Source: JBKPNX01 sp046732855 (GTDB lineage Bacteria > Pseudomonadota > Alphaproteobacteria > Geminicoccales > Geminicoccaceae). From it: a stretch of DNA of 21,526 nucleotides. The stretch is from contig JBKPNX010000204.1 of assembly GCA_046732855.1 (NCBI GenBank), positions 1 to 21,526 on the forward strand. Direction: 5' to 3'. Below, one piece after another: positions 1 through 7,449 of the stretch. Position numbers and translations under genes: made by a program. Every line of letters starts with the position of its first letter. Within the stretch, counting starts at the first letter, position 1. The notes below the pieces were generated by a model. The model had not been told where the DNA came from. It did not search any database and saw nothing but the letters and a program-made list of their open reading frames with translations.

Positions 1-391
1 GCGTAAGGCCGCCGAGAATCTGGTGCAGCTCCCGCTCGGGGGTGCGTTCGCTCGGCAGAGTGACCAGCTTGAGCCGATCCGCCAGCCAGAGGACCACGCG
101 AACATTGCCGGCGCGGACCTCCTTTGCGATCGCCGCGTGGAGAGTCGGGCGCAGGTCGGCGAGTCGGTTGTCGTCGGGCTCGGTGTTGGCCGTCGCGCGG
201 CAGCGCTCCATCCAGCTCTGAAACACGGTATCGCCCTTGCGCCTGCGGGCGAGTGCGGCACGCGAGCAGCCGACGCGTTCGGCCACTGTCGCGGGGGTCA
301 TGCCCTGGGCCAGCAGTTCTGCCGCTTGATGCCAGTCGACGACGCGCCGCACCGTCCGCCGGCGAGCGCGCGGCTCCGGTTCCTTGCTCAT
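1..391 (-). CDS. Small helix-turn-helix protein, unknown function (partial, C-terminus outside window)
   Basis: An open frame starts at an ATG (complement of 389-391) and runs off the left edge after 130 codons without a stop. A GGAG sequence 9 bases before the ATG is a good ribosome binding site, and a promoter candidate lies about 75-100 bases upstream. The N-terminus is basic (Arg-rich, residues 8-16). Residues about 23-52 read as a helix-turn-helix of the homeodomain-like or resolvase-like kind, with the core AAELLAQGMTPATVAERVG followed by a CSRAALARRRK recognition helix. The rest is charged and predicted helical. Similar HTH segments occur in small regulators, in terminase small subunits and in transposase-associated proteins, so a DNA-binding role is inferred and the exact family is not recognised. 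It is transcribed divergently from the hybrid kinase. Nothing in the visible part shows a catalytic domain. Confidence 0.65.
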   Translation of the reverse strand, partial: MSKEPEPRARRRTVRRVVDWHQAAELLAQGMTPATVAERVGCSRAALARRRKGDTVFQSWMERCRATANTEPDDNRLADLRPTLHAAIAKEVRAGNVRVVLWLADRLKLVTLPSERTPERELHQILGGLT

Positions 392-463
392 CAGGATTGT
401 CTCCGGGTGATCCAGGCCGAGAGAGAGGGGGCGGGACAAGCCGCGGCCTGGGGCGTCAGGATA

Positions 464-492
464 AACATATAGGAAAAGAAGCCTAAAGTCAA
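464..492 (-). promoter_or_regulatory. Candidate sigma70-type promoter for the HTH gene
   Basis: Read on the minus strand, TTGACT (complement of 487-492, 5 of 6 to the -35 consensus) is followed after exactly 17 bases by TATGTT (complement of 464-469, 4 of 6 to the -10 consensus). Transcription would start near 457, giving a leader of about 65 bases before the ATG at 391. The local sequence is clearly more AT-rich than the flanking genes, as expected for a promoter. It is a pattern match only. Confidence 0.5.
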
Positions 493-531
493 TCGACTGG
501 CGTGCTGGCTCTGCTGTGGCTTGAGATCCTC

Positions 532-545
532 GCGCAATGCGCAAT
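532..545. repeat. Tandem heptamer GCGCAAT x2 in the divergent intergenic region
   Basis: GCGCAAT occurs twice head to tail (532-538 and 539-545) in the space between the HTH gene and the hybrid kinase gene. Short direct repeats in a divergent promoter region can be half-sites for a regulator, but no protein can be assigned and two copies may be chance. The remainder of the gap from 392 to 641 holds the minus-strand promoter candidate and an AT-richer stretch before the kinase gene. No convincing promoter toward the kinase was found. Confidence 0.3.
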
Positions 546-641
546 TCCATCCAAGTGAGATCTCTTTTTGCGTTTTGCTAACGAAGCATTAAGAGATCAG
601 CGCCAAACCCCACTTGCCTTGCTTGCATTAGAAGGGAAGCC

Positions 642-2378
642 ATGTCGCCTGATCGCGCTGATGCGCCGCGCACGGGGATGGCGATCGATGCTGACGAGGA
701 CGGCGTCGATCTCGGCGCGATCGATGCTGACGAGGGCGACGTCGATCTCGGCGCAATGCGGCGCGAACTGGCTATGCTGCGTCGGGAGCACGCCGCGGCG
801 CAGCTGGCGACCGAAGCCAAGTCCTTGTTTCTTGCGACCATGAGCCACGAGATCCGGGAGCCGATGAACGCGGTCATCGGCATGACCCGGGTGCTGCTCG
901 ATACGCCGCTCAGCCCGGAGCAACGCGACTATGTCGCGGCGGTGCTCGAGGCGGGCGAGGCGCTGGTCACGATCATCAACGACATCCTCGATTTATCGCG
1001 CATGGAAGCCGGTCGGCTGGACCTCGACAGCGTCGATTTCGACCTGCGGGCGCTGCTCGATCGGACCAGGGCGCTGATCGAGCCGCGCGCCTCCCAGAAA
1101 GGCTTGGTCCTGGCGCTCGAAATCGCGCCGGAGGTGCCCCGCACGCTGCGCGGCGATCCCGGGCGGCTCCGTCAGGTGCTGTTCAACCTCCTCGGCAATG
1201 CGGTCAAGTTCACCGCGGTCGGCGAGGTTTGGCTTGGGGTCCGGGTGATCGCCGACGAGCCCGAAGGCGTGCGGCTGGGCATCACCGTCCGCGATACCGG
1301 GGTCGGCATCCCCGAGCATCTGCACGATCGCCTGTTCACGCCCTACGCCCAGGCCGATCCTTCGGTGCCGCGGCTCTATGGCGGCAGTGGCCTCGGGTTG
1401 AGCATCTGCCGGCGGCTCGTCGGTCTGATGGGCGGCACCGTCGCCTTCTCGAGCCGCCCGAATGTCGGCACGACCTTCGAGCTCGAGCTGCCTCTGGCCA
1501 AGGCCGCGCAGGACCAGTCCTCGCCGATGCCGACTGCCGTCGGCATTGCCGGCATCCGGCTGCTGATCGTCGATCCCAACGCCGCGACCGCCTTGGCGAC
1601 GCAGCAGCAGACCGCGGCGTGGGGGGTGGAGAGCAAGGTGATCGCCTCTGGCGGCGAGGCTCTAACCAGCCTGCGCGCTGCGCTGCGGCAGGGCCGCGCG
1701 TTCGACGTCGCGCTGATCGAACAGTCGCTGCCCGACCACGGCGGCGAGGAACTCGGCCGGCGCATCAAGACAGATGCCGCGCTGAGCTCGACCCAACTGG
1801 TCATGGTGGCAACGTCGGGACTGCGGGGCGATGCCGCCCGCGTCAGCCAGATCGGCTTTGCCGCTTACCTGCCCAAGCCGGTCACCGCGACCACGCTGCT
1901 CGATTGTCTGCGGCAGCTGCGGGCCCAGGACCCTGGGCCGGGCGAGGCCGCGCCGGCCGGTGCGCTGATCACGGTGCACAGCATCTCCGAGCGTCGGCCG
2001 GCGCCGCTGCGCATCCTGCTGGCCGACGACAATCCGGTGAACTGCCGGATCGCCGTGCTGATGCTCGAGAAGGCCGGCCATCAGATCGACGTGGTCAATG
2101 GCGGCGCCGACGCGATCGAAGCCGTGCGCGGCAAGACCTACGATCTGGTGCTCATGGACGTCCAGATGCCGGAGGTCGATGGTCTGGAGGCGACGCGCCG
2201 GATTCGCGCGTTGCCGGTCGCCCACGCAGGGGTGCCGGTGATTGCCATCACCGCGAGCGCGATGCAGGGCGACGATCAATGCTGCCTGGATGCGGGCATG
2301 AACGACTATGTCACCAAGCCGATCGATCGCGCACGTCTATTGAGCAAAGTCAGCGAGTGGGGCTACCGGGCGGCCTGA
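642..2378 (+). CDS. Hybrid sensor histidine kinase with two receiver domains, first one degenerate
   Basis: A 578-residue signalling kinase that should autophosphorylate on His and pass phosphate to a fused receiver. The ATG at 642 follows a good AGGGA site. Residues 15-38 are an acidic duplicated segment, then a short helix (about 39-64) leads into a HisKA domain with the H-box His69 in SHEIREPMN. The HATPase domain follows, with the N-box near Asn182-Asn186 (FNLLGNAVKF), the G1 box DTGVGIP and the G2 box GGSGLGL at 247-253. Receiver 1 (about 307-430) is degenerate: VDPN at 310-313 lacks one acidic-pocket residue, and Glu360 sits where the phospho-acceptor Asp belongs. Receiver 2 (about 456-575) is intact, with ADDN, phospho-acceptor Asp506 in LMDVQMP and TKP. 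There are no membrane segments and no PAS or GAF domain, so it is probably cytosolic and takes its input from a partner. Glu73 replaces the usual Thr/Asn at H+4. No cognate regulator is adjacent. Confidence 0.92.
   Translation: MSPDRADAPRTGMAIDADEDGVDLGAIDADEGDVDLGAMRRELAMLRREHAAAQLATEAKSLFLATMSHEIREPMNAVIGMTRVLLDTPLSPEQRDYVAAVLEAGEALVTIINDILDLSRMEAGRLDLDSVDFDLRALLDRTRALIEPRASQKGLVLALEIAPEVPRTLRGDPGRLRQVLFNLLGNAVKFTAVGEVWLGVRVIADEPEGVRLGITVRDTGVGIPEHLHDRLFTPYAQADPSVPRLYGGSGLGLSICRRLVGLMGGTVAFSSRPNVGTTFELELPLAKAAQDQSSPMPTAVGIAGIRLLIVDPNAATALATQQQTAAWGVESKVIASGGEALTSLRAALRQGRAFDVALIEQSLPDHGGEELGRRIKTDAALSSTQLVMVATSGLRGDAARVSQIGFAAYLPKPVTATTLLDCLRQLRAQDPGPGEAAPAGALITVHSISERRPAPLRILLADDNPVNCRIAVLMLEKAGHQIDVVNGGADAIEAVRGKTYDLVLMDVQMPEVDGLEATRRIRALPVAHAGVPVIAITASAMQGDDQCCLDAGMNDYVTKPIDRARLLSKVSEWGYRAA
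681..752 (+). repeat. 36-bp tandem duplication in the kinase N-terminus
   Basis: Two adjacent 36-base units (681-716 and 717-752) differ at two positions. They keep the reading frame and encode two copies of a 12-residue acidic unit, IDADEDGVDLGA and IDADEGDVDLGA. The unit lies before the H-box helix, in a region not conserved in histidine kinases. It looks like a recent in-frame duplication. Confidence 0.85.
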
Positions 2379-2413
2379 CCAATGCCTGTCGTCGCTCGAC
2401 TGCGAAAACCCGC

Positions 2414-2443
2414 TTGTTCGGGGACGAGTAGCTGGATTATGCT
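2414..2443 (+). promoter_or_regulatory. Weak candidate promoter ahead of mltB
   Basis: TTGTTC (2414-2419) and TATGCT (2438-2443) are 18 bases apart in the roughly 100-base gap after the kinase gene. Transcription would start near 2450. That would place the ATG at 2382 or 2439 upstream of the transcript start and favours 2478 as the mltB start. The -35 match is poor, so this is tentative. Confidence 0.3.
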
Positions 2444-2477
2444 ACCGAAGGTTGGCCGACCATTTGGCCCGAAAGTG

Positions 2478-3488
2478 ATGGGAGCGAACACCATCCTAGC
2501 GCCTCTTGTCAAATTGGGACGCCTCGGGCTCGGTGCTCTACTCATCTGGATGCTGGCGGCACCCGGTGGGCGCGCGAGCGCGCAATCCGAACCGTTCGAG
2601 ACCTGGCTGGCGCAGTTCCGCCAGCAGGCCGCGGCCGAGGGCATCTCCGCGACGACGCTGGACCGCGCGCTCGCTGGCATCCAGCCGATCCCCGAGGTGA
2701 TCGAGCGCGACCGGCAACAGCCGGAAGGCCGGCTGACCTTCCGCGACTACAATCGCCGGGTATTGTCGCCGACCAGAATCGAGCGCGGTCGCGAGCTGAT
2801 GCAGGCGCATCGCGCGCTGCTGGAGCGCGTCGCCAGCGACTATGGGGTACAGGCGCGGTTCATCGTGGCGCTTTGGGGGATCGAGAGCAACTACGGCCGC
2901 TTCACCGGCGAGTTCCCCGTGATCGACGCGCTCGCGACCCTGGCGTTCGAGGGCCGACGCGCCTCATTCTTCCGCAAGGAACTGCTGCAGGCGCTGCGCA
3001 TCGTGCAGCAGGGAGACGTCACACCGACTGAGATGATGGGCTCCTGGGCCGGGGCGATGGGCCAAAGCCAGTTCATGCCATCGAGCTACCTCGCTCACGC
3101 CGTGGACTACGACGGCGACGGCCGGCGTGACATCTGGGCCAGTCCGCCCGACGTGTTCGCTTCGATCGCCAACTACCTCGCCAAGGCCGGTTGGAACGAC
3201 CGGCACACCTGGGGCCGCCAGGTGCAGATCTCCGATCCCGTGAAGGTGGATCCGGCCGGGCTGGAAATCATCAGGCCGCTGCCCGAGTGGCATGCGCTCG
3301 GGGTCAGAAGCAGCAACGGCGACGCCCTGCCCGTGGTCGCGCTCAATGCTTCGTTGCTGCGCATGGACGACGACCAAGGCCCGACGTACCTCGTGTACCA
3401 GAATTTCCGCGTGCTCATGGCGTGGAATCGGTCGACCTATTTCGCGCTTACCGTCGGCGAGCTCGCCGACCTGATCGATCACGGCTGA
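2478..3488 (+). CDS. mltB: Lytic murein transglycosylase, MltB family
   Basis: Cleaves the MurNAc-GlcNAc bond in peptidoglycan with formation of the 1,6-anhydro end, acting in the periplasm. Starting at ATG 2478 gives 336 residues with a clear signal peptide: Lys12 and Arg15, a hydrophobic core around 16-29, and an ASA cleavage site at 33-35. The SLT_2 domain covers most of the mature protein. The catalytic Glu136 lies in WGIESNYGRF, and GAMGQSQFMPSSY and the DGDG segment are typical of MltB. There is no C-terminal peptidoglycan-binding domain, and no lipobox, so it is probably soluble or loosely attached. In-frame ATGs at 2382 and 2439 would add 32 or 13 residues ahead of the signal peptide and are less likely. 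rlpA follows after 23 bases, so two glycan-cleaving enzymes are probably co-transcribed. Confidence 0.9.
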   Translation: MGANTILAPLVKLGRLGLGALLIWMLAAPGGRASAQSEPFETWLAQFRQQAAAEGISATTLDRALAGIQPIPEVIERDRQQPEGRLTFRDYNRRVLSPTRIERGRELMQAHRALLERVASDYGVQARFIVALWGIESNYGRFTGEFPVIDALATLAFEGRRASFFRKELLQALRIVQQGDVTPTEMMGSWAGAMGQSQFMPSSYLAHAVDYDGDGRRDIWASPPDVFASIANYLAKAGWNDRHTWGRQVQISDPVKVDPAGLEIIRPLPEWHALGVRSSNGDALPVVALNASLLRMDDDQGPTYLVYQNFRVLMAWNRSTYFALTVGELADLIDHG

Positions 3489-3511
3489 TCGGCGCCAGGG
3501 CGGGGAGAACC

Positions 3512-4468
3512 ATGGCCGTCGGTCCCAGCGACAGAGCGCTCCGATCGATCGTGCTCCTGGCCCTGTTGCTGCTCGTGCTTGCCGGCTGCAGCTCGTCCTC
3601 GCCGCGGGGCGTGTACAAGCTCGGCCAGCCGTACCAGATCAACGGTCGCTGGTACTATCCGGAGTACGATTCCCACTACGACCGGGTCGGCACCGCCTCA
3701 TGGTACGGCGAGCAGTTCCATGGCCGGGCCACCGCCAACGGCGAGCGATTCGATCGAAAATCGGTCTCGGCGGCGCACCCGACCCTGCCGCTGCCGAGCC
3801 TGGTCCGCGTGGTCAACCTCGCCAATCACCGCGAACTGGTGGTCCGGGTCAACGACCGCGGTCCATTCGTCGGCGATCGGCTGATCGATCTGTCACAGGA
3901 GGCGGCGCGCCAGCTCGGGTTCGAGCGGCAGGGGCTCGCACCGGTGCGGGTGCAATTCGTGAGCTTGGCCGACGCCGACGGCAAACCGCCGCAGGCGACC
4001 GCCAGGGTCGCGCCGGCCCCGTTGCCGGCGCGACCGGCCGAACCGGCGCCGCAGCTCGTCGCAGCTGCGGCAGCGCCGCGCTTCGTCGCCCACGCTCCCG
4101 CCCCCAAGGCCGCCCTGGCCGTCTCATCGCCGCGCTACGTCGCGCCCGCGCCCGCGCCAATGCTCGCTGCGGCCACTCCGACTTTCCTGGTCGGGGCGAC
4201 CCCGCCGGCTCGCTGCGCGGGGCAGTTCATTCAGGTCGGAGCCTACGCCGAGGCGGTGCGTGCCCGGCGCGTGATGGCCGAGTTGCACGGTCTGCAAGCC
4301 ATGCCGGTGAGCCTGGCGGGGCCCGCCGGGGATCATCTGGCGCGGGTGCGGCTGGGCCCGATCGCCGATCCCCTGGCGGTCGACGCGACGCTCGACCGGA
4401 TCAAGCGCTTCGGCTTTTCCGAAGCGTTCATCGTCGGGCCCGAAAAGGGTCTGCCGACCCACTGTTGA
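3512..4468 (+). CDS. rlpA: RlpA: septal lipoprotein with DPBB and SPOR domains, lytic transglycosylase
   Basis: A 318-residue lipoprotein expected to sit in the outer membrane and cleave peptide-free glycan strands at the septum. The start at 3512 is set by a GGGGAG site four bases upstream and by the signal sequence: hydrophobic residues 13-24, then lipobox LAGC with Cys26. The double-psi beta-barrel covers about 57-150. The residues known to matter in Pseudomonas RlpA appear at the same spacing here: Glu78 in GERFD, His89 in AAHPTLPLP and Asp115 in VNDRGPF. An Ala/Pro-rich linker (about 160-232) contains an imperfect repeat. The C-terminal SPOR domain (about 236-310) binds denuded glycan at division sites. 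The gene lies between mltB and a D,D-carboxypeptidase, the usual alphaproteobacterial setting. A longer in-frame extension into mltB has no support. Confidence 0.93.
   Translation: MAVGPSDRALRSIVLLALLLLVLAGCSSSSPRGVYKLGQPYQINGRWYYPEYDSHYDRVGTASWYGEQFHGRATANGERFDRKSVSAAHPTLPLPSLVRVVNLANHRELVVRVNDRGPFVGDRLIDLSQEAARQLGFERQGLAPVRVQFVSLADADGKPPQATARVAPAPLPARPAEPAPQLVAAAAAPRFVAHAPAPKAALAVSSPRYVAPAPAPMLAAATPTFLVGATPPARCAGQFIQVGAYAEAVRARRVMAELHGLQAMPVSLAGPAGDHLARVRLGPIADPLAVDATLDRIKRFGFSEAFIVGPEKGLPTHC
4076..4159 (+). repeat. Imperfect 10-codon repeat in the RlpA linker
   Basis: PRFVAHAPAP (residues 189-198, bases 4076-4105) recurs as PRYVAPAPAP (207-216, bases 4130-4159), 18 residues apart, within the low-complexity Ala/Pro linker joining the DPBB and SPOR domains. 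Such linkers span the periplasm and vary in length between species. Confidence 0.7.
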
Positions 4469-4508
4469 TGCTGGCCCGGTTCCAGGCGCCAAGGAAGCAG
4501 GAGAGACC

Positions 4509-5660
4509 ATGAGCGACAAGCGAGCGCGCCGCCTTCTTATCGCCCTCAGCCTTCTTGCCGGACTGCTCGCCGGAGGCCCCGCGGCGCGCGCCGAGGCCTA
4601 CGAGACGGCGGCGCACGCGGCGATTCTGATCGATCTGCAATCGGGCCAGGAACTCTACGCCAAGAATGCGGACGTGCCGCTCCATCCAGCCTCGATGAGC
4701 AAGCTCATGACCGTATTGATGGTCTTCGAACGCTTGGCCGACGGCAGCCTCAGCCTCGATGACACTCTGCCGGTGAGCGAGAAGGCGTGGCGCAAGGGCG
4801 GCTCGAAAATGTTCGTAGACCTCGGCTCGCGCGTGCGGGTCGAGGACCTCCTGCACGGCATCATCGTGCAGTCGGGCAATGATGCCTGCATCGTCGTGGC
4901 CGAAGCGCTGGGCGGCACCGAGGAGGCGTTCGCCGAGCAGATGACCAAGCGGGGGCGCGAGCTCGGGCTCACCCACAGCGTATTCAAGAACGCGAGTGGC
5001 TGGCCGGACCCGGACCATCTGATGAGCGCGCGCGATCTGGCCACGCTCGCGACCATCATCATCAAGCAATACCCCCAATACTACAAGATCTTCGGGCAGA
5101 AGGAATTCATCTATAACAATATCCGCCAGCACGCGCGCAACCCGCTGCTGTATCAGGATATCGGCGCCGACGGCTTGAAGACCGGTCATACCGAAGAGGC
5201 GGGCTACGGCCTGACCGCGTCGGCGGTGCGCGACGGCCGGCGGCTGGTCATGGTGCTCGCGGGTCTGCCACGTCCGGGGGACCGGGCGCGCGAAGCCGCA
5301 GGTCTGTTGGACTACGGTTACCGCAACTTCAAGAATTATCAGCTGTTTGCGCGCGGCGACGCGGTGGAGCAGGCTGACGTCTGGTTGGGCAGCGCCGGCA
5401 GCGTGCCGCTGCTCGTCCAGGAGGATGTCTGGGTTTCGTTGACGGCCGACGGGCGGCGCGACCTCAGGGTCAAGGTGGTCTACGACGGCCCGATCCCGGC
5501 CCCGATCGCGGATGGCAGCCAGGTGGCCGAGCTCGAGATCACCGCGCCCGGCCTCGAGCCGCGCCGCATCCCCCTGATCGCCGGCGACACGGTCCAGGCC
5601 GCCAGCATGTTCGGCCGCGTGACCAGTGCGCTCGGCTATCTGATCTGGGGACCGTCGTGA
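4509..5660 (+). CDS. dac: D-alanyl-D-alanine carboxypeptidase (PBP5/6, peptidase S11 family)
   Basis: Removes the terminal D-Ala from peptidoglycan pentapeptides in the periplasm, limiting cross-linking. The protein has 383 residues and its ATG is preceded by AGGAGA. A signal peptide has basic residues 4-8, a hydrophobic core 9-21 and an ARA site ending at residue 28. The three penicillin-binding motifs are present: SxxK at Ser62-Lys65 (nucleophile Ser62), SGN at 122-124 and KTG at 224-226. A beta-sandwich PBP5 C-terminal domain follows (about 275-370). The last roughly 20 residues (FGRVTSALGYLIW) can form an amphipathic helix, which in this family anchors the enzyme to the inner membrane. 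It begins 40 bases after rlpA, and its stop overlaps the GTG that could start tmk. Which member of the dacA/C/D/F group it matches best cannot be settled by eye. Confidence 0.94.
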   Translation: MSDKRARRLLIALSLLAGLLAGGPAARAEAYETAAHAAILIDLQSGQELYAKNADVPLHPASMSKLMTVLMVFERLADGSLSLDDTLPVSEKAWRKGGSKMFVDLGSRVRVEDLLHGIIVQSGNDACIVVAEALGGTEEAFAEQMTKRGRELGLTHSVFKNASGWPDPDHLMSARDLATLATIIIKQYPQYYKIFGQKEFIYNNIRQHARNPLLYQDIGADGLKTGHTEEAGYGLTASAVRDGRRLVMVLAGLPRPGDRAREAAGLLDYGYRNFKNYQLFARGDAVEQADVWLGSAGSVPLLVQEDVWVSLTADGRRDLRVKVVYDGPIPAPIADGSQVAELEITAPGLEPRRIPLIAGDTVQAASMFGRVTSALGYLIWGPS

Positions 5661-5701
5661 GCGGCGCCCGCATCGAGGCGGTTCGCGTCGCTGATCTCGG
5701 A

Positions 5702-6358
5702 ATGACCCGACCGGGTCGGCTGGTCACGTTCGAAGGCGGCGAGGGGGCGGGCAAGTCGACCCAGATCGAGCGCCTGGCCGCAACGCTGCGCGCCGCGGGC
5801 CTCGACCCGCTGGTCACCCGCGAGCCGGGCGGCACGCCCGGGGCGGAACAGATTCGCGCGCTGCTGGTCGAGGGCCCGCCCGAGCGCTGGCTGCCGCTGA
5901 GCGAAGCCTTGCTTCTGCTCGCGGCGCGCCATGATCACGTCGTCCGCCTGATCGCGCCCGCCTTGGCAGCCGGGCGCTGGGTGTTATGTGATCGCTTCAT
6001 GGATTCGACCCGGATATACCAGGGCGTGGCCGGCGGGGTCGGCGAGGCCGTGATCGACCATCTGCACGCGACCGTGCTCGGCGACCTTCGTCCGGCCCTG
6101 ACGGTGATCCTGGACGTGCCCGTCGCCACGGGTCTCGGCCGCCGCCAGGAGGCTGCGGGCGGGCAGCGCTTCGAGCGGATGAGCGACACGTTCCATGAGC
6201 GGGTGCGCGCGGGCTTTCTGGCGCTGGCGCGCGCGCAGCCCGAGCGCTGCGTCGTAGTCGATGCGACCCGTCCGGCGGACGCCGTCGCCGACGAGGTTCG
6301 CGATCTGGTGGCCCGTCGCTTCGGCATCGCACTCGGCCGCGCGGCGCCGCCGCCGTGA
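5702..6358 (+). CDS. tmk: Thymidylate kinase
   Basis: Phosphorylates dTMP to dTDP with ATP in the cytoplasm, supplying dTTP. The P-loop FEGGEGAGKSTQ lies near the N-terminus, the DRF motif with DSTRIYQG follows in the middle, and the LID segment RRQEAAGGQRFE lies near residue 145. Starting at ATG 5702 (MTRPGRLVTFEGG) gives 218 residues, the usual size and N-terminus of the family. An alternative GTG at 5657 overlaps the preceding stop by four bases and has a well-placed GGGGA site. It would add 15 unconserved residues, but it may be the true coupled start. The 3' end overlaps holB by four bases. Pairing with holB is common in bacteria and links nucleotide supply to replication. Confidence 0.94.
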   Translation: MTRPGRLVTFEGGEGAGKSTQIERLAATLRAAGLDPLVTREPGGTPGAEQIRALLVEGPPERWLPLSEALLLLAARHDHVVRLIAPALAAGRWVLCDRFMDSTRIYQGVAGGVGEAVIDHLHATVLGDLRPALTVILDVPVATGLGRRQEAAGGQRFERMSDTFHERVRAGFLALARAQPERCVVVDATRPADAVADEVRDLVARRFGIALGRAAPPP

Positions 6359-7449
6359 CCGCGAGCATTCCTCCGCCCGCCGACAATCCCGATCTGTACG
6401 GCCAGGATGCGGCGCTCGCGGTGGTCCGCCGGGCGCTTGCCTCGGGCCGGCTGGCGCACGGCTGGCTGCTTACGGGACCGCCCGGCATCGGCAAGGCGAC
6501 GCTCGCGTTCCGTTTCGCCCGGGCGCTGCTGGCTGGCTCGGAAGCGCTCGACGCGCGCCTCTCGATGCCCCCTGATCATTCCGTTTTCCGCCAGGTGGCC
6601 CGCGGGCTCCATCCCGATCTGACGGTGCTCGAAGCCGAGCGCGACCCGAAGACCGGGCGGCTCAGGTCCGAGATCACGGTCGACGCGGTGCGGGCGGCGA
6701 CCGCCGCGTTGCAGATGACGGCGGGCGCCGGCGGCTGTCGGGTTGCGATCGTCGACGGTGCGGAAGCGATGAACCGCAACGCCGCGAACGCGCTCTTGAA
6801 GACGCTCGAAGAGCCGCCGGCGCGCTCCGTGTTGATCCTGGTCAGCCATCGGCCCGGGTCGCTCACCGCGACCCTGAGGTCGCGCTGCGCCAAGCTGCGG
6901 CTCAGCCTCTTGCCCGATGAGGTCGTCGCCGATGCGCTAACGCGCTGGATGCCGGAGCTGAAGCTCGAGGAGCGCCACGCGCTGACCTTGCTGGCGCGCG
7001 GCAGCATCGGGCGCGCGCTGGCCATGGCCGCGGGCGGTCAGCTCGCGTCGTACCAGCGCCTGGTCGCCGCGTTGGCTGCCGCGCCGGTCGATCACCTGGT
7101 CCTGGACGAGCTGTCGGGCGAGCTGACGCGGGCGGTCGACGGCGCCAGCCTCGCGGGCGCGCTCGGCCTGATCCAGGAGCTGCTCGGGCGCGTGATCGCG
7201 GCGGGCCTCGGCCGCCTCGGGCCCGCGTTGTTCCCGGACGAGGCAGGCCAGCTCGCGGCTCTCGCGGCGCGCCGTCCCCTTGATCGCTGGGCGACCTTGT
7301 GGGACAAGGTCGCGCGCCTGGCAGCCGCGGCCGACGCCCTGAGCCTGGAGCGCAGCCACGCGCTGATGCAGATGCTGACCCTGCTGGCGCCGGACGCCGA
7401 TCGCGCCGGTCAGAGCGGCGCACTCGGAGCCAACCATGTCCGCGGCTGA
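6355..7449 (+). CDS. holB: DNA polymerase III subunit delta-prime
   Basis: A clamp-loader AAA+ subunit that helps place the sliding clamp on DNA. It has 364 residues and a GTG start overlapping the tmk stop by four bases, which suggests translational coupling. The N-terminal ATPase-like domain has a P-loop-like GPPGIGKA (Gly41-Lys47-Ala48), an AMNRNAANALLKTLEEPP segment typical of delta-prime and tau, and the arginine-finger motif Ser176-Arg177-Cys178. The cysteine cluster that binds zinc in the Escherichia coli protein is missing: residues between the P-loop and HPDL contain no Cys. The C-terminal half is helical, Leu/Ala-rich and poorly conserved, as is normal for clamp-loader subunits. The 3' end overlaps metG by 14 bases. 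Confidence 0.93.
   Translation: MTASIPPPADNPDLYGQDAALAVVRRALASGRLAHGWLLTGPPGIGKATLAFRFARALLAGSEALDARLSMPPDHSVFRQVARGLHPDLTVLEAERDPKTGRLRSEITVDAVRAATAALQMTAGAGGCRVAIVDGAEAMNRNAANALLKTLEEPPARSVLILVSHRPGSLTATLRSRCAKLRLSLLPDEVVADALTRWMPELKLEERHALTLLARGSIGRALAMAAGGQLASYQRLVAALAAAPVDHLVLDELSGELTRAVDGASLAGALGLIQELLGRVIAAGLGRLGPALFPDEAGQLAALAARRPLDRWATLWDKVARLAAAADALSLERSHALMQMLTLLAPDADRAGQSGALGANHVRG

Noticed and set aside
23..486. Plus-strand open frames at the left edge
   Set aside because: They are antisense to a better-supported HTH gene that has a proper start, ribosome site and promoter; their translations look random and Arg/Ala-rich.
2382..2477. Longer mltB starting at ATG 2382 or 2439
   Set aside because: The extra residues precede a complete signal peptide that begins at 2478, and they show no conserved or secretory features.
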